From the NCBI GenBank assembly GCA_947441695.1, contig CANEUK010000045.1:1-8962 (forward strand): a stretch of 8,962 bases of DNA, written 5' to 3'. Under the pieces are notes generated by a model. The model ran no database searches. It was given only the letters and a program-made list of their open reading frames with translations, and was not told the DNA's origin. Source of the stretch: Rickettsiales bacterium (GTDB taxonomy: Bacteria; Pseudomonadota; Alphaproteobacteria; Rickettsiales; UBA1997). Every line of letters begins with the position of its first letter. Within the stretch, counting starts at the first letter, position 1. Shown here in pieces: positions 1 to 6,673 of the stretch. A program made the translations under genes and the position numbers.

Positions 1-473
1 AGCGCATTGCAAAAACAAATCCTGAATGGATTTGGAGTGATGTTGAAGAATATAAAACCGGCCACAACGCTCAAGATTATTCACCAATAATGCCTGAAGA
101 TATTTTAAATGCTAAAACCGGCTCTAACTTTATTGACGCTTGTATTAACGATCTTGTGCAAACTGGTTATCTTCATAATCATGTCAGAATGTATTTGGCT
201 AGTTATGTCGTTCATTTTAGGAAAATTAAATGGCAAGCTGGCGCGCATTGGTTTTTAGAACATCTTCTTGATGGCGATGAAGCGAGCAATAATTTTTCTT
301 GGCAATGGGTTGCAAGCACATTTAGCAACAAGCCTTACATCTTTAATCTTGAAAATGCTGATAAATATTTTGGCAAGTTTTTTGATACATCTTCTAAAAA
401 CAATATCGAGCTAGACGCCAGCTACGAAGAATTAACCAAGCGTTTATTTCCAAATATTGGAGGTGTTCGTTGA
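1..473 (+). CDS. C-terminal part of photolyase/cryptochrome-type FAD-binding protein (5'-truncated by window edge)
   Basis: The reading frame is open from base 3, so the gene begins outside the window; about 156 codons are visible. The peptide carries hallmarks of the helical FAD-binding domain of DNA photolyases and cryptochromes: a TG..FIDA segment, then TGYLHNHVRMYLASY, W..GA.WF..HLLDGD.A.N, SWQWVAST and a KPYIFN segment near the end. In classical photolyases these segments line the FAD and damaged-DNA pocket and contain the first tryptophan of the electron-transfer chain (the W of WQW). The protein ends about 45 residues after KPYIFN. The next gene encodes a photolyase N-terminal-like domain, so this protein may lack its own antenna domain; the missing 5' end prevents a check. 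Blue-light DNA repair or photosensing is the family role; which one applies here cannot be told. The internal ATG at 90 is not the real start because the similarity is continuous across it. Confidence 0.85.
   Translation, partial: RIAKTNPEWIWSDVEEYKTGHNAQDYSPIMPEDILNAKTGSNFIDACINDLVQTGYLHNHVRMYLASYVVHFRKIKWQAGAHWFLEHLLDGDEASNNFSWQWVASTFSNKPYIFNLENADKYFGKFFDTSSKNNIELDASYEELTKRLFPNIGGVR
459..464 (+). promoter_or_regulatory. Strong Shine-Dalgarno GGAGGT for the TTG-started downstream gene
   Basis: GGAGGT lies inside the end of the FAD-binding gene, 5 bases before the TTG at 470-472. It is the clearest ribosome binding site in the window; the other genes have weak or no Shine-Dalgarno sequences. 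It decides the TTG start of the next gene and, with the TTGA start/stop overlap, points to coupled translation of the two photolyase-like halves. Confidence 0.75.
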
Positions 474-901
474 CTAAACAAATAATTTGGCTTCACGATA
501 AAGCATTAAGCCAAAATCACCCAGTTTTTGATAATATGAATGAAGGTACGAAAGCGATTTATATTTGGGATGAAGAATTTTTTAAAAAGCGCTCTTATTC
601 ATTCAAAAGATTAGTTTTTATTTACGAAACTCTTTGCCAGCTTCAAATTGAAATTATCAAAGGCGACACAATAGAAGTTTTAAAATCTTTTAAGCCTGAA
701 AAAATTATCACTCCTTTTACGGTCGATACTCAAATTAACAATCTTGTTGAGAAGTTATCAAAAGTTTTTTTGGTTGAAATTGTTGAAGAAAAACCCTTCG
801 TAAATATTGGTTCTGGCTATGAATTTAATCGTTTTTTTAAATATTGGAACAAAGCAAAAAACACCGCTTTTTGGATAAATGCAAACATAGAAAATGAATA
901 A
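470..901 (+). CDS. Photolyase N-terminal (antenna) domain-like protein, stand-alone
   Basis: This 143-residue protein starts at TTG 470, overlapping the upstream stop codon by four bases behind GGAGGT. It resembles the Rossmann-like N-terminal domain of DNA photolyases. An opening strand (IIWLHDKALSQNHPVF) is followed by a second strand (KAIYIWDEEFF), then SFKRLVFIYETLCQL, which matches the first long helix of the domain. Next come IEIIKGDTIEVL, where classical photolyases have L...G..L.V..G, and a closing FNRFFKYWNKAKNTAF segment. In full photolyases this domain precedes the FAD domain in the same chain and binds an antenna chromophore; here it is a separate gene placed after it. I infer that the two products form a two-subunit photolyase-like enzyme. 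No classical chromophore-binding set can be confirmed by eye. Family assignment is fairly confident, function is not. Confidence 0.7.
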   Translation: MTKQIIWLHDKALSQNHPVFDNMNEGTKAIYIWDEEFFKKRSYSFKRLVFIYETLCQLQIEIIKGDTIEVLKSFKPEKIITPFTVDTQINNLVEKLSKVFLVEIVEEKPFVNIGSGYEFNRFFKYWNKAKNTAFWINANIENE

Positions 902-995
902 GAATCAGGTAATTGAAAATTACGGCGCAAAAAATATGTCGAAACATTCGTTGAAAAACATTGAAATGGCGCTGTCGCAAATCAAGTTTTTCTAA
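894..995 (+). CDS. Small 33-codon open frame overlapping the end of the antenna-like gene; unrecognised
   Basis: An ATG at 894 overlaps the preceding stop by 8 bases and opens a 33-residue frame ending in TAA at 993-995. The product (MNKNQVIENYGAKNMSKHSL..., ending ALSQIKFF) has reasonable amino-acid composition but matches nothing I recognise. There is no Shine-Dalgarno, so translation would depend on termination-reinitiation. It may be the start of a truncated third gene of the photolyase operon or a chance frame. From its stop to about 1075 I see no other + strand gene. Confidence 0.3.
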   Translation: MNKNQVIENYGAKNMSKHSLKNIEMALSQIKFF

Positions 996-1766
996 GAAAT
1001 TTTTGTGATTCTAAATTTTTTGAGCTGTAAAAGCGGCAAAGAAATTTTAATAAAAAAATGTGAATAAATCACCTCGCACTGCGGATAATGACCATCTTTT
1101 TCAAAGCAATGTGCGCCAATTTTTACTTCTGGCTCAAATTGTCTGGTTAGAACTTCAAGAAATCTGATTTATTCGCTTCAACTTCACTTTGTTTTTCTAA
1201 AACGGCTTCGGTGAAATCACCAATTTTAAATAGTTTGTTTAAATCTAGCTCGCCATCTCGCTTATATTTCCCATCAAGTAACATCAAGAAACAGCGATCT
1301 ATCTTGTAGCCCGCCTTTGAGAAAACATGATATTGGAAGGATAAGTCTTCTAAGTGGCTTTCTTTTAGGGAAGTTGAACCCTTCACTTCAATTAACTCCC
1401 AAGATTCCGAATTCTGGCTTTTGCGCAAAATATCAATTCGCGCATGGCAATTATCAGCCTCAATTATCGCCGTTGCCTCAAAAATTATGGAGTGATTTTG
1501 AGCAATTATCTCATTAGTTGAATTAACCCCGCCTTTTTAACATCAAAGAAACTCTCGGCCGCTTTTATGCCACCCAAAAAATAGTTTCTTGCTAGCTGGG
1601 TTATTTCTTCACCAGTTTTGAATTTGGATTGGGTTTTTTCATAAAGAGGTGGTTTTAAATCCGAACGATTTTTTGAAAGCCACAGGGATTTTTTACACTG
1701 AATTGCTTTCAAATAATCCGATTTGGAAAGGGAGTTTTTGATCGGAAAATTTTGCGGGTTATTCAT
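992..1766 (-). pseudogene. DUF2779-type PD-(D/E)XK nuclease gene, frameshifted twice and 3'-truncated
   Basis: Reading from ATG 1766, the first 86 codons show the DUF2779 N-terminus (LSKSDYLKAIQCKKSLWLSK, then TQSKFKTGEEI..LAR..F.GG). They end at a stop at 1506-1508. Similarity resumes one frame over near 1519: TNEIIAQNHSIIFEATAI, then HARIDIL and WELIEVKGST, giving the nuclease D and E-x-K motif. It goes on through FQYHVFSKAGYKIDRCFLM to VEANKSDFLK, where a stop at 1147-1149 interrupts. A second one-base shift near 1150-1153 restores VLTRQFEPEVKIGAHCFE, the region before the Cys-rich part. Recognisable sequence fades by about 1076, and the frame closes at 992. The C-terminal half of a normal roughly 500-residue member is absent. 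Both lesions look like single-base losses; sequencing error could explain those but not the missing half. The family is related to Cas4-like nucleases. Confidence 0.85.
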
Positions 1767-2343
1767 GATTTCTATAACCTTGCCAATGATACTCTATCTT
1801 CCACAATGGATTGCCATTACTGATTTTCTTAATCCCTTCTATGACTTTTTTATAATCTTCTTTATCAAATTTTGACCATGGTTTTTTACCAAGTTCTTTT
1901 TCATGAAATTCTTTGAAATCAGGATATTTGTTCTTTAGAGCTTTAAGCAACAATGAATCAATGGGAGGATGTATGACCTCTACTTTTCTATCTTCATGAT
2001 CACCGCCACAAACAAATTTAGATTTTAAGTAACAATTTATTAATTTGGCAGCAATTCCATAAGTAAAATTTCCAGCAACAGATACAGGATCGGAACCTTC
2101 ACTTTTAGATAATATAATCGCCTTTTCGCAATGTTCTTCATGCCATGAATCAAATTTTTCATGTTCTGGTAATTTATCCGCATTCTCAAGAGTATCGGGT
2201 TTAAAACCGCACCTCTCAAGAATTTTTATCCCGTCTTCTACTCTAAAACGACATATACTACTTGTAGATGCCGCTCTTGAGGCGGCCCAAGATGCAAATC
2301 TGTGTTTATGCTCTTCAATAGAGTATTTTGGCTCTTGTGTCAT
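1759..2343 (-). CDS. Conserved protein of unknown function, 194 aa
   Basis: This intact 194-residue, soluble, charged protein begins at ATG 2343 and has no signal peptide or membrane segment. I recognise the pattern only as a family of bacterial hypothetical proteins. An N-terminal EEHKHRFASWAASRAAS motif (11-26) is followed by CRF.VE.G..IL (31-42), YGIAAKLINCYLKSKFVCGG (95-114), HPPIDSLLLKAL (125-136), WSKFDKEDY..VI (156-168) and LWKIEYHW (180-187). Conserved His, Arg, Cys and Trp clusters suggest a structured, possibly enzymatic or nucleic-acid-binding fold, but I assign no function. Its stop overlaps the start of the broken DUF2779 nuclease gene by 8 bases, so the two were probably co-translated. 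With the partner decaying, this gene is either independently useful or not yet degraded. There is no obvious Shine-Dalgarno before the ATG; a 17-base dyad lies 50 bases upstream. Confidence 0.75.
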   Translation of the reverse strand: MTQEPKYSIEEHKHRFASWAASRAASTSSICRFRVEDGIKILERCGFKPDTLENADKLPEHEKFDSWHEEHCEKAIILSKSEGSDPVSVAGNFTYGIAAKLINCYLKSKFVCGGDHEDRKVEVIHPPIDSLLLKALKNKYPDFKEFHEKELGKKPWSKFDKEDYKKVIEGIKKISNGNPLWKIEYHWQGYRNHE

Positions 2344-2392
2344 AAATTTTTTGTTTAATTTTTTCAGGTTTGGGTCGAAACAACTTTAGATC

Positions 2393-2409
2393 GAATTTTC
2401 TTAAAATTC
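2393..2409. repeat. Short perfect dyad GAATTTT-ctt-AAAATTC upstream of the 194-aa gene
   Basis: Seven-base perfect arms around a 3-base centre lie 50 bases upstream of the ATG at 2343. The position suits an operator or a protein-binding dyad for that gene, but such AT-rich palindromes arise easily by chance in this base composition. Confidence 0.35.
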
Positions 2410-2529
2410 CTTAAAGAACTTTATAGAGCAAAAAAATTAAGATATCATGCAAGACAAGAGTTAATCTTAGAAATAAGAAATTTTTTAACATCTGCTCGAT
2501 ATAAAAGATTAACTTTCATTGGCGCTCCC

Positions 2530-2564
2530 AAATATATCAAAGTCTTTTGGACTTCGATATATTT
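2530..2564. repeat. Strong hairpin, 15-pair stem with one mismatch
   Basis: AAATATATC (2530-2538) pairs with GATATATTT (2556-2564). After one A-C mismatch, AAGTC (2540-2544) pairs with GACTT (2550-2554), leaving a 5-base loop TTTTG. No U-run follows on either strand, so it is not a standard intrinsic terminator. TGGCG (2520-2524) and CGCCA (2575-2579) flank it as a possible outer stem. Confidence 0.7.
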
Positions 2565-2576
2565 CAAGTTCTTACG

Positions 2577-2603
2577 CCACATTAGCGGCTCCTACGCTTG
2601 TGG
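2577..2603. repeat. GC-richer hairpin CCACA-tt-AGCG / CGCT-TGTGG
   Basis: Nine base pairs are interrupted by a 2-base bulge (TT at 2582-2583), with a 7-base loop (2588-2594). It is markedly more GC-rich than its surroundings, and a GGGGAACCC-type stretch follows at 2602-2610. Together with the hairpin 13 bases to the left it forms a compact structured module, suggestive of a repeat element or structured RNA. Confidence 0.6.
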
Positions 2604-2646
2604 GGAACCCATACTTCATAAGCAAAACTTGTTCGAGTTTCAGTAG

Positions 2647-2766
2647 ATTTGGTATATATTAAAATAAAATCCCACCTATCGCAGTCAGTTATAAAAAATT
2701 TCCAAGACGTAAACATTCTAAATACCAATCACATCAATAATTATGAGCCAAGAATGTAGAGGCTGA
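2647..2766. other. Gene-free stretch downstream of hisF with two long-range inverted repeats
   Basis: I see no gene here. TTGGTAT (2649-2655) is complementary to ATACCAA (2722-2728), and ACATTCT (2713-2719) to AGAATGT (2751-2757). Neither is followed by a T-tract on the - strand in the place expected for a hisF terminator, so no intrinsic terminator can be called. Confidence 0.3.
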
Positions 2767-3525
2767 TTAGTTGTTTTTAACTCCAATTCCTTGTTTAGTT
2801 AAAAACTCTTTTGCCTGTTTTATTGAATATTCTTTAAAGTGAAAAATTGAAGCAGCAAGCACCGCCGATGCGCCAGATTTTATTCCATCACTTAGATGTT
2901 GTAAATTTCCAACTCCGCCAGAAGCAATTACGGGAATTGAAACTTGATTGGTGATTTTTTTGATTAGCTCTAAATCGTATCCGATCTTGGTTCCGTCTCG
3001 ATCCATTGAGGTTAATAAAATTTCTCCAGCGCCCAATTCCGCAGATTTTTTAGCCCAATCAGCGGCATCAATTCCAGTTGGAATTTTGCCGCCATGGCTA
3101 AAAATCTCGTAATTTCCCTTAGAATTTTTTTTTGCATCTATTGCAACAACCACGCACTGCGAGCCAAATTTTTTGGCTGCTTGAGAAATTAAATTAGGGT
3201 TTTTTATTGCTGCGCTATTTATAGAAATTTTGTCAGCACCGCATTTTAAAAGATTAGAAAAATCTTCAATTTCTTTAATGCCGCCGCCAACTGTGAAAGG
3301 AATAAAACAAACTTTAGAAACTTTTTTTACCAAATCTAAGATTGTGCTTCGATTTTCTTGCGAAGCTAAAATGTCTAAAAAACAAATTTCGTCAGCACCT
3401 TCGTCATAATAAAATTTTGCTTGAGCAACAGGATCACCAGCATCGACTAAATTTTCGAAGTTAATGCCCTTAACCACGCGACCCATTTTAACATCTAAGC
3501 AAGGAATTATTCGTGATTTAAGCAT
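2767..3525 (-). CDS. hisF: Imidazole glycerol phosphate synthase, cyclase subunit HisF
   Basis: HisF is the cyclase half of the HisF-HisH enzyme. Using ammonia from HisH it converts PRFAR to imidazole glycerol phosphate and AICAR, in cytoplasmic histidine synthesis. The 252-residue product is close to the usual 250-258. It is a (beta-alpha)8 barrel with the opening RIIPCLDVK..RVVKG; catalytic Asp11 and Asp130 (VVVAIDAK) are both present, as are ammonia-gate residues Arg5, Glu46 and Lys99. Phosphate-binding segments include FTVGGGI (77-83), SMDRDGTK (173-180), IPVIASGGVG (197-206) and GASAVLAASIFHF (218-230). The ATG lies 4 bases after the cytochrome b561 stop, so the two are probably cotranscribed. 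No other his gene (hisH, hisA, hisI/E) is in the window, which is unusual because hisF normally follows hisA. All key residues are intact and there is no sign of decay. Confidence 0.96.
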   Translation of the reverse strand: MLKSRIIPCLDVKMGRVVKGINFENLVDAGDPVAQAKFYYDEGADEICFLDILASQENRSTILDLVKKVSKVCFIPFTVGGGIKEIEDFSNLLKCGADKISINSAAIKNPNLISQAAKKFGSQCVVVAIDAKKNSKGNYEIFSHGGKIPTGIDAADWAKKSAELGAGEILLTSMDRDGTKIGYDLELIKKITNQVSIPVIASGGVGNLQHLSDGIKSGASAVLAASIFHFKEYSIKQAKEFLTKQGIGVKNN

Positions 3526-3529
3526 TTGA

Positions 3530-4057
3530 TTAAATCATTCTTTTTAAAACATCATTTTCTGGCTTATCAAAAAAACGATGTTTGATTACGGCAAAAATGT
3601 GAATTGAAATCAATCCAAGTAAAGAATAGGCGCAAATCTCGTGAGTTTCAGAAAATATTTTTCCTAATTCATAGTTGGTTTCAACCATATTGGGCAAAAT
3701 AATTGAAAATAAACGAACTGGAAAGCCAAAATAATTTGACATCAAATATCCCGAAAGTGGCACCAAAATCATTAAACTATAAAGCCCTAAATGACCTAAA
3801 TATGCTAAAATTTTTTCTAATTTTGAAATTGATGATGGAAGTTTGGGTGCCTTATTTAGTAGGCGATTGATAATTCTAATAAAAATAAAAATTAGAGCGA
3901 TAACGCCAAAAGATTTGTGTAAGGAATAGATTTCTAGGTGTTTAGGAGAGTCTTTTGGTAAAAAATCTTTCATATAAATTCCAACGCCAAGAGTTGGAAT
4001 TATTATTGCCGCCATTAGCCAATGAATGATTCGCGAAGAAAGGGAATATTTTATCAT
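3530..4057 (-). CDS. Cytochrome b561 family di-heme membrane protein (CybB-like)
   Basis: This 175-residue four-helix membrane protein belongs to the prokaryotic cytochrome b561 family, which carries electrons between quinol and acceptors in the inner membrane. Hydrophobic segments lie at about 11-28, 47-66, 85-106 and 140-159. Histidines fitting heme ligation are His12 (RIIHWLM), His47 (SLHKSFG), His139 (ETHEICAY) and His153 (SIHIFAV). The opening Y.L..R.IHW and the LHKS.G motif are typical of CybB. In E. coli CybB a superoxide:ubiquinone oxidoreductase role has been proposed; the electron donor here is unknown. The gene starts 34 bases after infB and ends 4 bases before hisF, suggesting read-through transcription from infB. 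A function linked to translation is not implied. No Shine-Dalgarno is visible. Confidence 0.88.
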   Translation of the reverse strand: MIKYSLSSRIIHWLMAAIIIPTLGVGIYMKDFLPKDSPKHLEIYSLHKSFGVIALIFIFIRIINRLLNKAPKLPSSISKLEKILAYLGHLGLYSLMILVPLSGYLMSNYFGFPVRLFSIILPNMVETNYELGKIFSETHEICAYSLLGLISIHIFAVIKHRFFDKPENDVLKRMI

Positions 4058-4091
4058 GTTTTATCGAATCTTTAGAAAATTGAGGCTTTTT

Positions 4092-6656
4092 TTAGAAAGA
4101 TCTTTTTTGCTCATTTATTGCATAGCATTCGAGAATGTCTTTTTCTTTGATGTCTTCGTAGTTTTCAAAGGCAATTCCACACTCGAATCCGCCTTTTACT
4201 TCTTTAACGTCATCTTTAAAGCGTTTAAGAGTTTTTAAAATACCATCGTGAATAACTACATTATCACGCAACAATCTAACTTTAGCATTTCTTTTGATAA
4301 TGCCGTCAGTAACAAATGATCCAGCAATTTTTCCAGCCCCAGAAACTTTGAATATTTGCCTTATTTCGGCCTGCCCGAGATATTCTTCACTTTTGGTTGG
4401 GTTTAACATTCCAGAAAGCAGTAATTTCAAATCATCAACCAAGTTATAAATGATTGAATAATATTGAATATTTACACCTTTTAAACGGGCTAGTTCTTTG
4501 GAAGTAGCATTTGCTCTAACGTTGAATCCAATAACAATAGCTTGAGAAGCAGCAGCCAGGTTTATATCACTTTCAGAAATTGCTCCAGTTGCCATATGAA
4601 CAACTTTAACTGCAACTTCTTCATTGGTTAGTTTAAGAACGCTACTATTGATTGCTTCACCAGAACCGTGAACATCAGATTTGATGATAATATTGAGGTA
4701 TTTTATTTTATCTTTACCAGATTGCTTAAAAACATCGGTCAAAGATTTTACTGAATTTTTTAGCGCCTTTCCTTCTTTTTCTTTTCTATCTCGATAAGAG
4801 ATAATTTCACGAGCCTGCCTTTCTTCTTCAACTTCAACAAATTTATCTCCAGCATTTGGAACATTATCTAGTCCTAAAACTTCAACTGGAACCGAAGGCG
4901 TGGCAGATTTAATGTTTCTTCCAGAGTCGTCAGACATTTTACGCACACGTCCAAAAGATGTTCCAACTACTATTAAGTCTGAAATATTGAGCGTGCCTTT
5001 TTGCACCAAAAGGGTTGCAACAACACCCTTACCAGCTTCAATTCTTGATTCTAAAACAACTCCGCTTGATTTACCTTGATAAGAACTTTTTAAGTCAAGA
5101 ACTTCAGCTTGTAGCAAAATTGCTTCTTCTAGCTTGTCGAGATTGATTTTGTTTTTAGCCGAAACTGGTATAAACATCACTTCTCCACCCAAATCTTCAG
5201 AAATAATTTCATGAGATAAGAGTTCGTTTTTTACTTTTTGAGGATCGTTTCCTGGTTTATCGATTTTATTAACCGCAACAATTATTGGAACGTTAGCAGC
5301 CTTAGCGTGATTAATTGCTTCAATAGTTTGCTCTTTAACTCCATCATCGGCGGCAACAACCAAAACCACTATATCAGTTACGTTAGCACCACGAGAGCGC
5401 ATTTCGGTGAATGCCTCGTGACCAGGAGTATCAAGAAAAGTGATAAATTTTCCTTCTTTGGTTTTAATGCGAGAAGCACCAATATGCTGGGTAATTCCAC
5501 CATGTTCGCCAGATACAATGTCAGTTTCGCGCAAAGCATCGAGCAAAGAAGTTTTTCCGTGATCAACGTGACCCATTATAGTTACAACCGGAGCTCTTGG
5601 AAGCAACTCACTGGCTTCGTTATTTTCTTCTAAAATATTTTCAACGTCAGAGTGAGAAACTCGTTTGGCTTTATGTCCAAATTCACCTATAATAATCTCG
5701 GCCGTATCGGCATCAATTGCTTGGTTACTAGTTACAACCATTCCCATAGTAAAAAGTTTTTTTACTACATCTCCAGTTTTTTCTGACATTCTATCAGCAA
5801 GTTCGGAAACCAAAATTAACTCGGGCAAAGCAACTTCTCGAGATATTTTTTTATATTCTTTATTTTGATCTTCTTGAACTTTAAATCTTGCTTTTTTTCT
5901 TCTTCGACCAAATTCAATTTCGTCAGAATCTTTGCCGCTATTAATTATATAGGTTAGCTTTTTAGCATTTATTCTATCTTCTTTTAATGCAGATTTTCCT
6001 TTTCTTGCTGTTTCTTCGCTTTCGGAAAGTTTGTTGTGAGTTTTAGAAAATGGGGCGGCAGATTTTTTTAATTTATTTTTTTCTGTCTCAGATCTTTCTT
6101 TTTCTAAACGATCTGACTCTTGTTTCTTTCTTTCGTTAGTAATTCTTTCGCGCTCTTCTTTTTCGCGATTATTGATTTCGATGCTTTGCTTAATTTTGCT
6201 TCTGATATCAAATCCATCCATTTTCGGTTCAGCCTGAACTAAGCTTTGTTCAGAATTGGTTAGAGTGATTTTTTTAACTTCTTTCTCAATATTTTCGGAT
6301 TTTTTTTCAGGCTCAATTTCAACTTTCGAAGCTACTAACTTCTCTTCATCAATTTTGCGTTTTTCTTTAGTGATTTTACTAAGAATTTCGTGAGTTTTTA
6401 TTTCATTATCTTGTGTTTTTGAGTCAAAAAATTGGTAAGATCTAGCCTCTAACTCTTTTTTATCAATAATTGGCTTGATATCGTCTTTTTTAACCTCTTT
6501 TTTGCGCCCTTTAATTGTTACTTGAACCAAAGAATTGCTAATTTTCTTATTTTCAACATTTTTGAGCGTAAGTGTTTGACCACCAAAAGACGCTACTGGA
6601 TTTAACTTCAATGTTAATTTTGAACGAACTGTATTTTGGTTATCTTTATCTGTCAT
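4092..6656 (-). CDS. infB: Translation initiation factor IF-2
   Basis: IF-2 is the GTPase that brings initiator fMet-tRNA to the 30S subunit and promotes 50S joining. The 854-residue protein has a long, charged, lysine/glutamate-rich N-terminal region (about 1-270, probably coiled) and a conserved IF2_N segment (about 276-345). The GTPase domain has G1 GHVDHGKT (362-369), G2 GGITQHIGA (386-394), G3 DTPGH (409-413), G4 NKID (463-466) and G5 SAK (499-501). Beta-barrel domains II, III and IV follow, ending in LRDNVVIHDGILKTL, RFKDDVKEVKGGFECGIAFE and NYEDIKEKDILE. All switch residues are present and the frame is unbroken. The C-terminal region looks very like Rickettsiales IF2. It lies 153 bases after nusA without the usual ylxR between them, and no rbfA or truB follows. 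The start lacks a Shine-Dalgarno; a perfect hairpin lies 18 bases upstream. Confidence 0.98.
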   Translation of the reverse strand: MTDKDNQNTVRSKLTLKLNPVASFGGQTLTLKNVENKKISNSLVQVTIKGRKKEVKKDDIKPIIDKKELEARSYQFFDSKTQDNEIKTHEILSKITKEKRKIDEEKLVASKVEIEPEKKSENIEKEVKKITLTNSEQSLVQAEPKMDGFDIRSKIKQSIEINNREKEERERITNERKKQESDRLEKERSETEKNKLKKSAAPFSKTHNKLSESEETARKGKSALKEDRINAKKLTYIINSGKDSDEIEFGRRRKKARFKVQEDQNKEYKKISREVALPELILVSELADRMSEKTGDVVKKLFTMGMVVTSNQAIDADTAEIIIGEFGHKAKRVSHSDVENILEENNEASELLPRAPVVTIMGHVDHGKTSLLDALRETDIVSGEHGGITQHIGASRIKTKEGKFITFLDTPGHEAFTEMRSRGANVTDIVVLVVAADDGVKEQTIEAINHAKAANVPIIVAVNKIDKPGNDPQKVKNELLSHEIISEDLGGEVMFIPVSAKNKINLDKLEEAILLQAEVLDLKSSYQGKSSGVVLESRIEAGKGVVATLLVQKGTLNISDLIVVGTSFGRVRKMSDDSGRNIKSATPSVPVEVLGLDNVPNAGDKFVEVEEERQAREIISYRDRKEKEGKALKNSVKSLTDVFKQSGKDKIKYLNIIIKSDVHGSGEAINSSVLKLTNEEVAVKVVHMATGAISESDINLAAASQAIVIGFNVRANATSKELARLKGVNIQYYSIIYNLVDDLKLLLSGMLNPTKSEEYLGQAEIRQIFKVSGAGKIAGSFVTDGIIKRNAKVRLLRDNVVIHDGILKTLKRFKDDVKEVKGGFECGIAFENYEDIKEKDILECYAINEQKRSF

Positions 6657-6673
6657 TGAGATGATTGCTTAGT

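Larger units (their letters stand above)
2359..2646 (+). other. Start-less open frame of about 95 codons with embedded palindromes; gene relic or palindromic repeat element
   Basis: From the codon after an in-frame TAA at 2356-2358 the + strand stays open to TAG 2644-2646. Its only ATG, GTG or TTG codon is a TTG seven codons from the end. The hypothetical peptide is basic and hydrophobic (FLKFLKELYRAKKLRYHARQ, then FIGAPKYIKVFWTS, then ISGSYACGEPILHKQNLFEF), more orderly than typical intergenic AT-rich translation. It contains the hairpins at 2530-2564 and 2577-2603. Possible explanations are the 3' remnant of a gene that lost its start, or a dispersed palindromic element of the kind known in Rickettsia (RPE), which can stay open in frame. 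I cannot name a family. It is divergent from the 194-aa gene and converges on hisF. Confidence 0.35.

Noticed and set aside
1317..1517. Open frame of 66 codons on the + strand
   Set aside because: It is antisense to the broken DUF2779 gene, whose homology explains the region; the peptide has no family features.
1506..1530. Programmed ribosomal frameshifting in the DUF2779 gene
   Set aside because: No slippery heptamer or downstream stem is visible near 1519, a second shift exists near 1151, and the C-terminal half is missing; decay or sequencing error fits better.
2530..2603. Intrinsic terminator for hisF or a + strand gene
   Set aside because: No T-tract follows either hairpin on either strand, and the hairpins lie more than 160 bases past the hisF stop.
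2520..2610. tRNA or other standard RNA gene
   Set aside because: The hairpins do not form a cloverleaf, and no GGTTCRA-like T-arm or CCA-end is present.
2344..2766. CRISPR array
   Set aside because: There are no regularly spaced direct repeats; the repeats present are inverted and of differing sequence.
4026..4238. 70-codon + strand frame across the infB/b561 junction
   Set aside because: It is antisense to the infB 3' end; the phenylalanine-rich peptide is expected from complementing lysine/glutamate codons.
5238..5868. Open frames on the + strand (5238-5633, 5665-5868) and a 62-codon - strand frame at 5378-5566
   Set aside because: They lie within the intact infB coding region in other frames and carry no recognisable domains.
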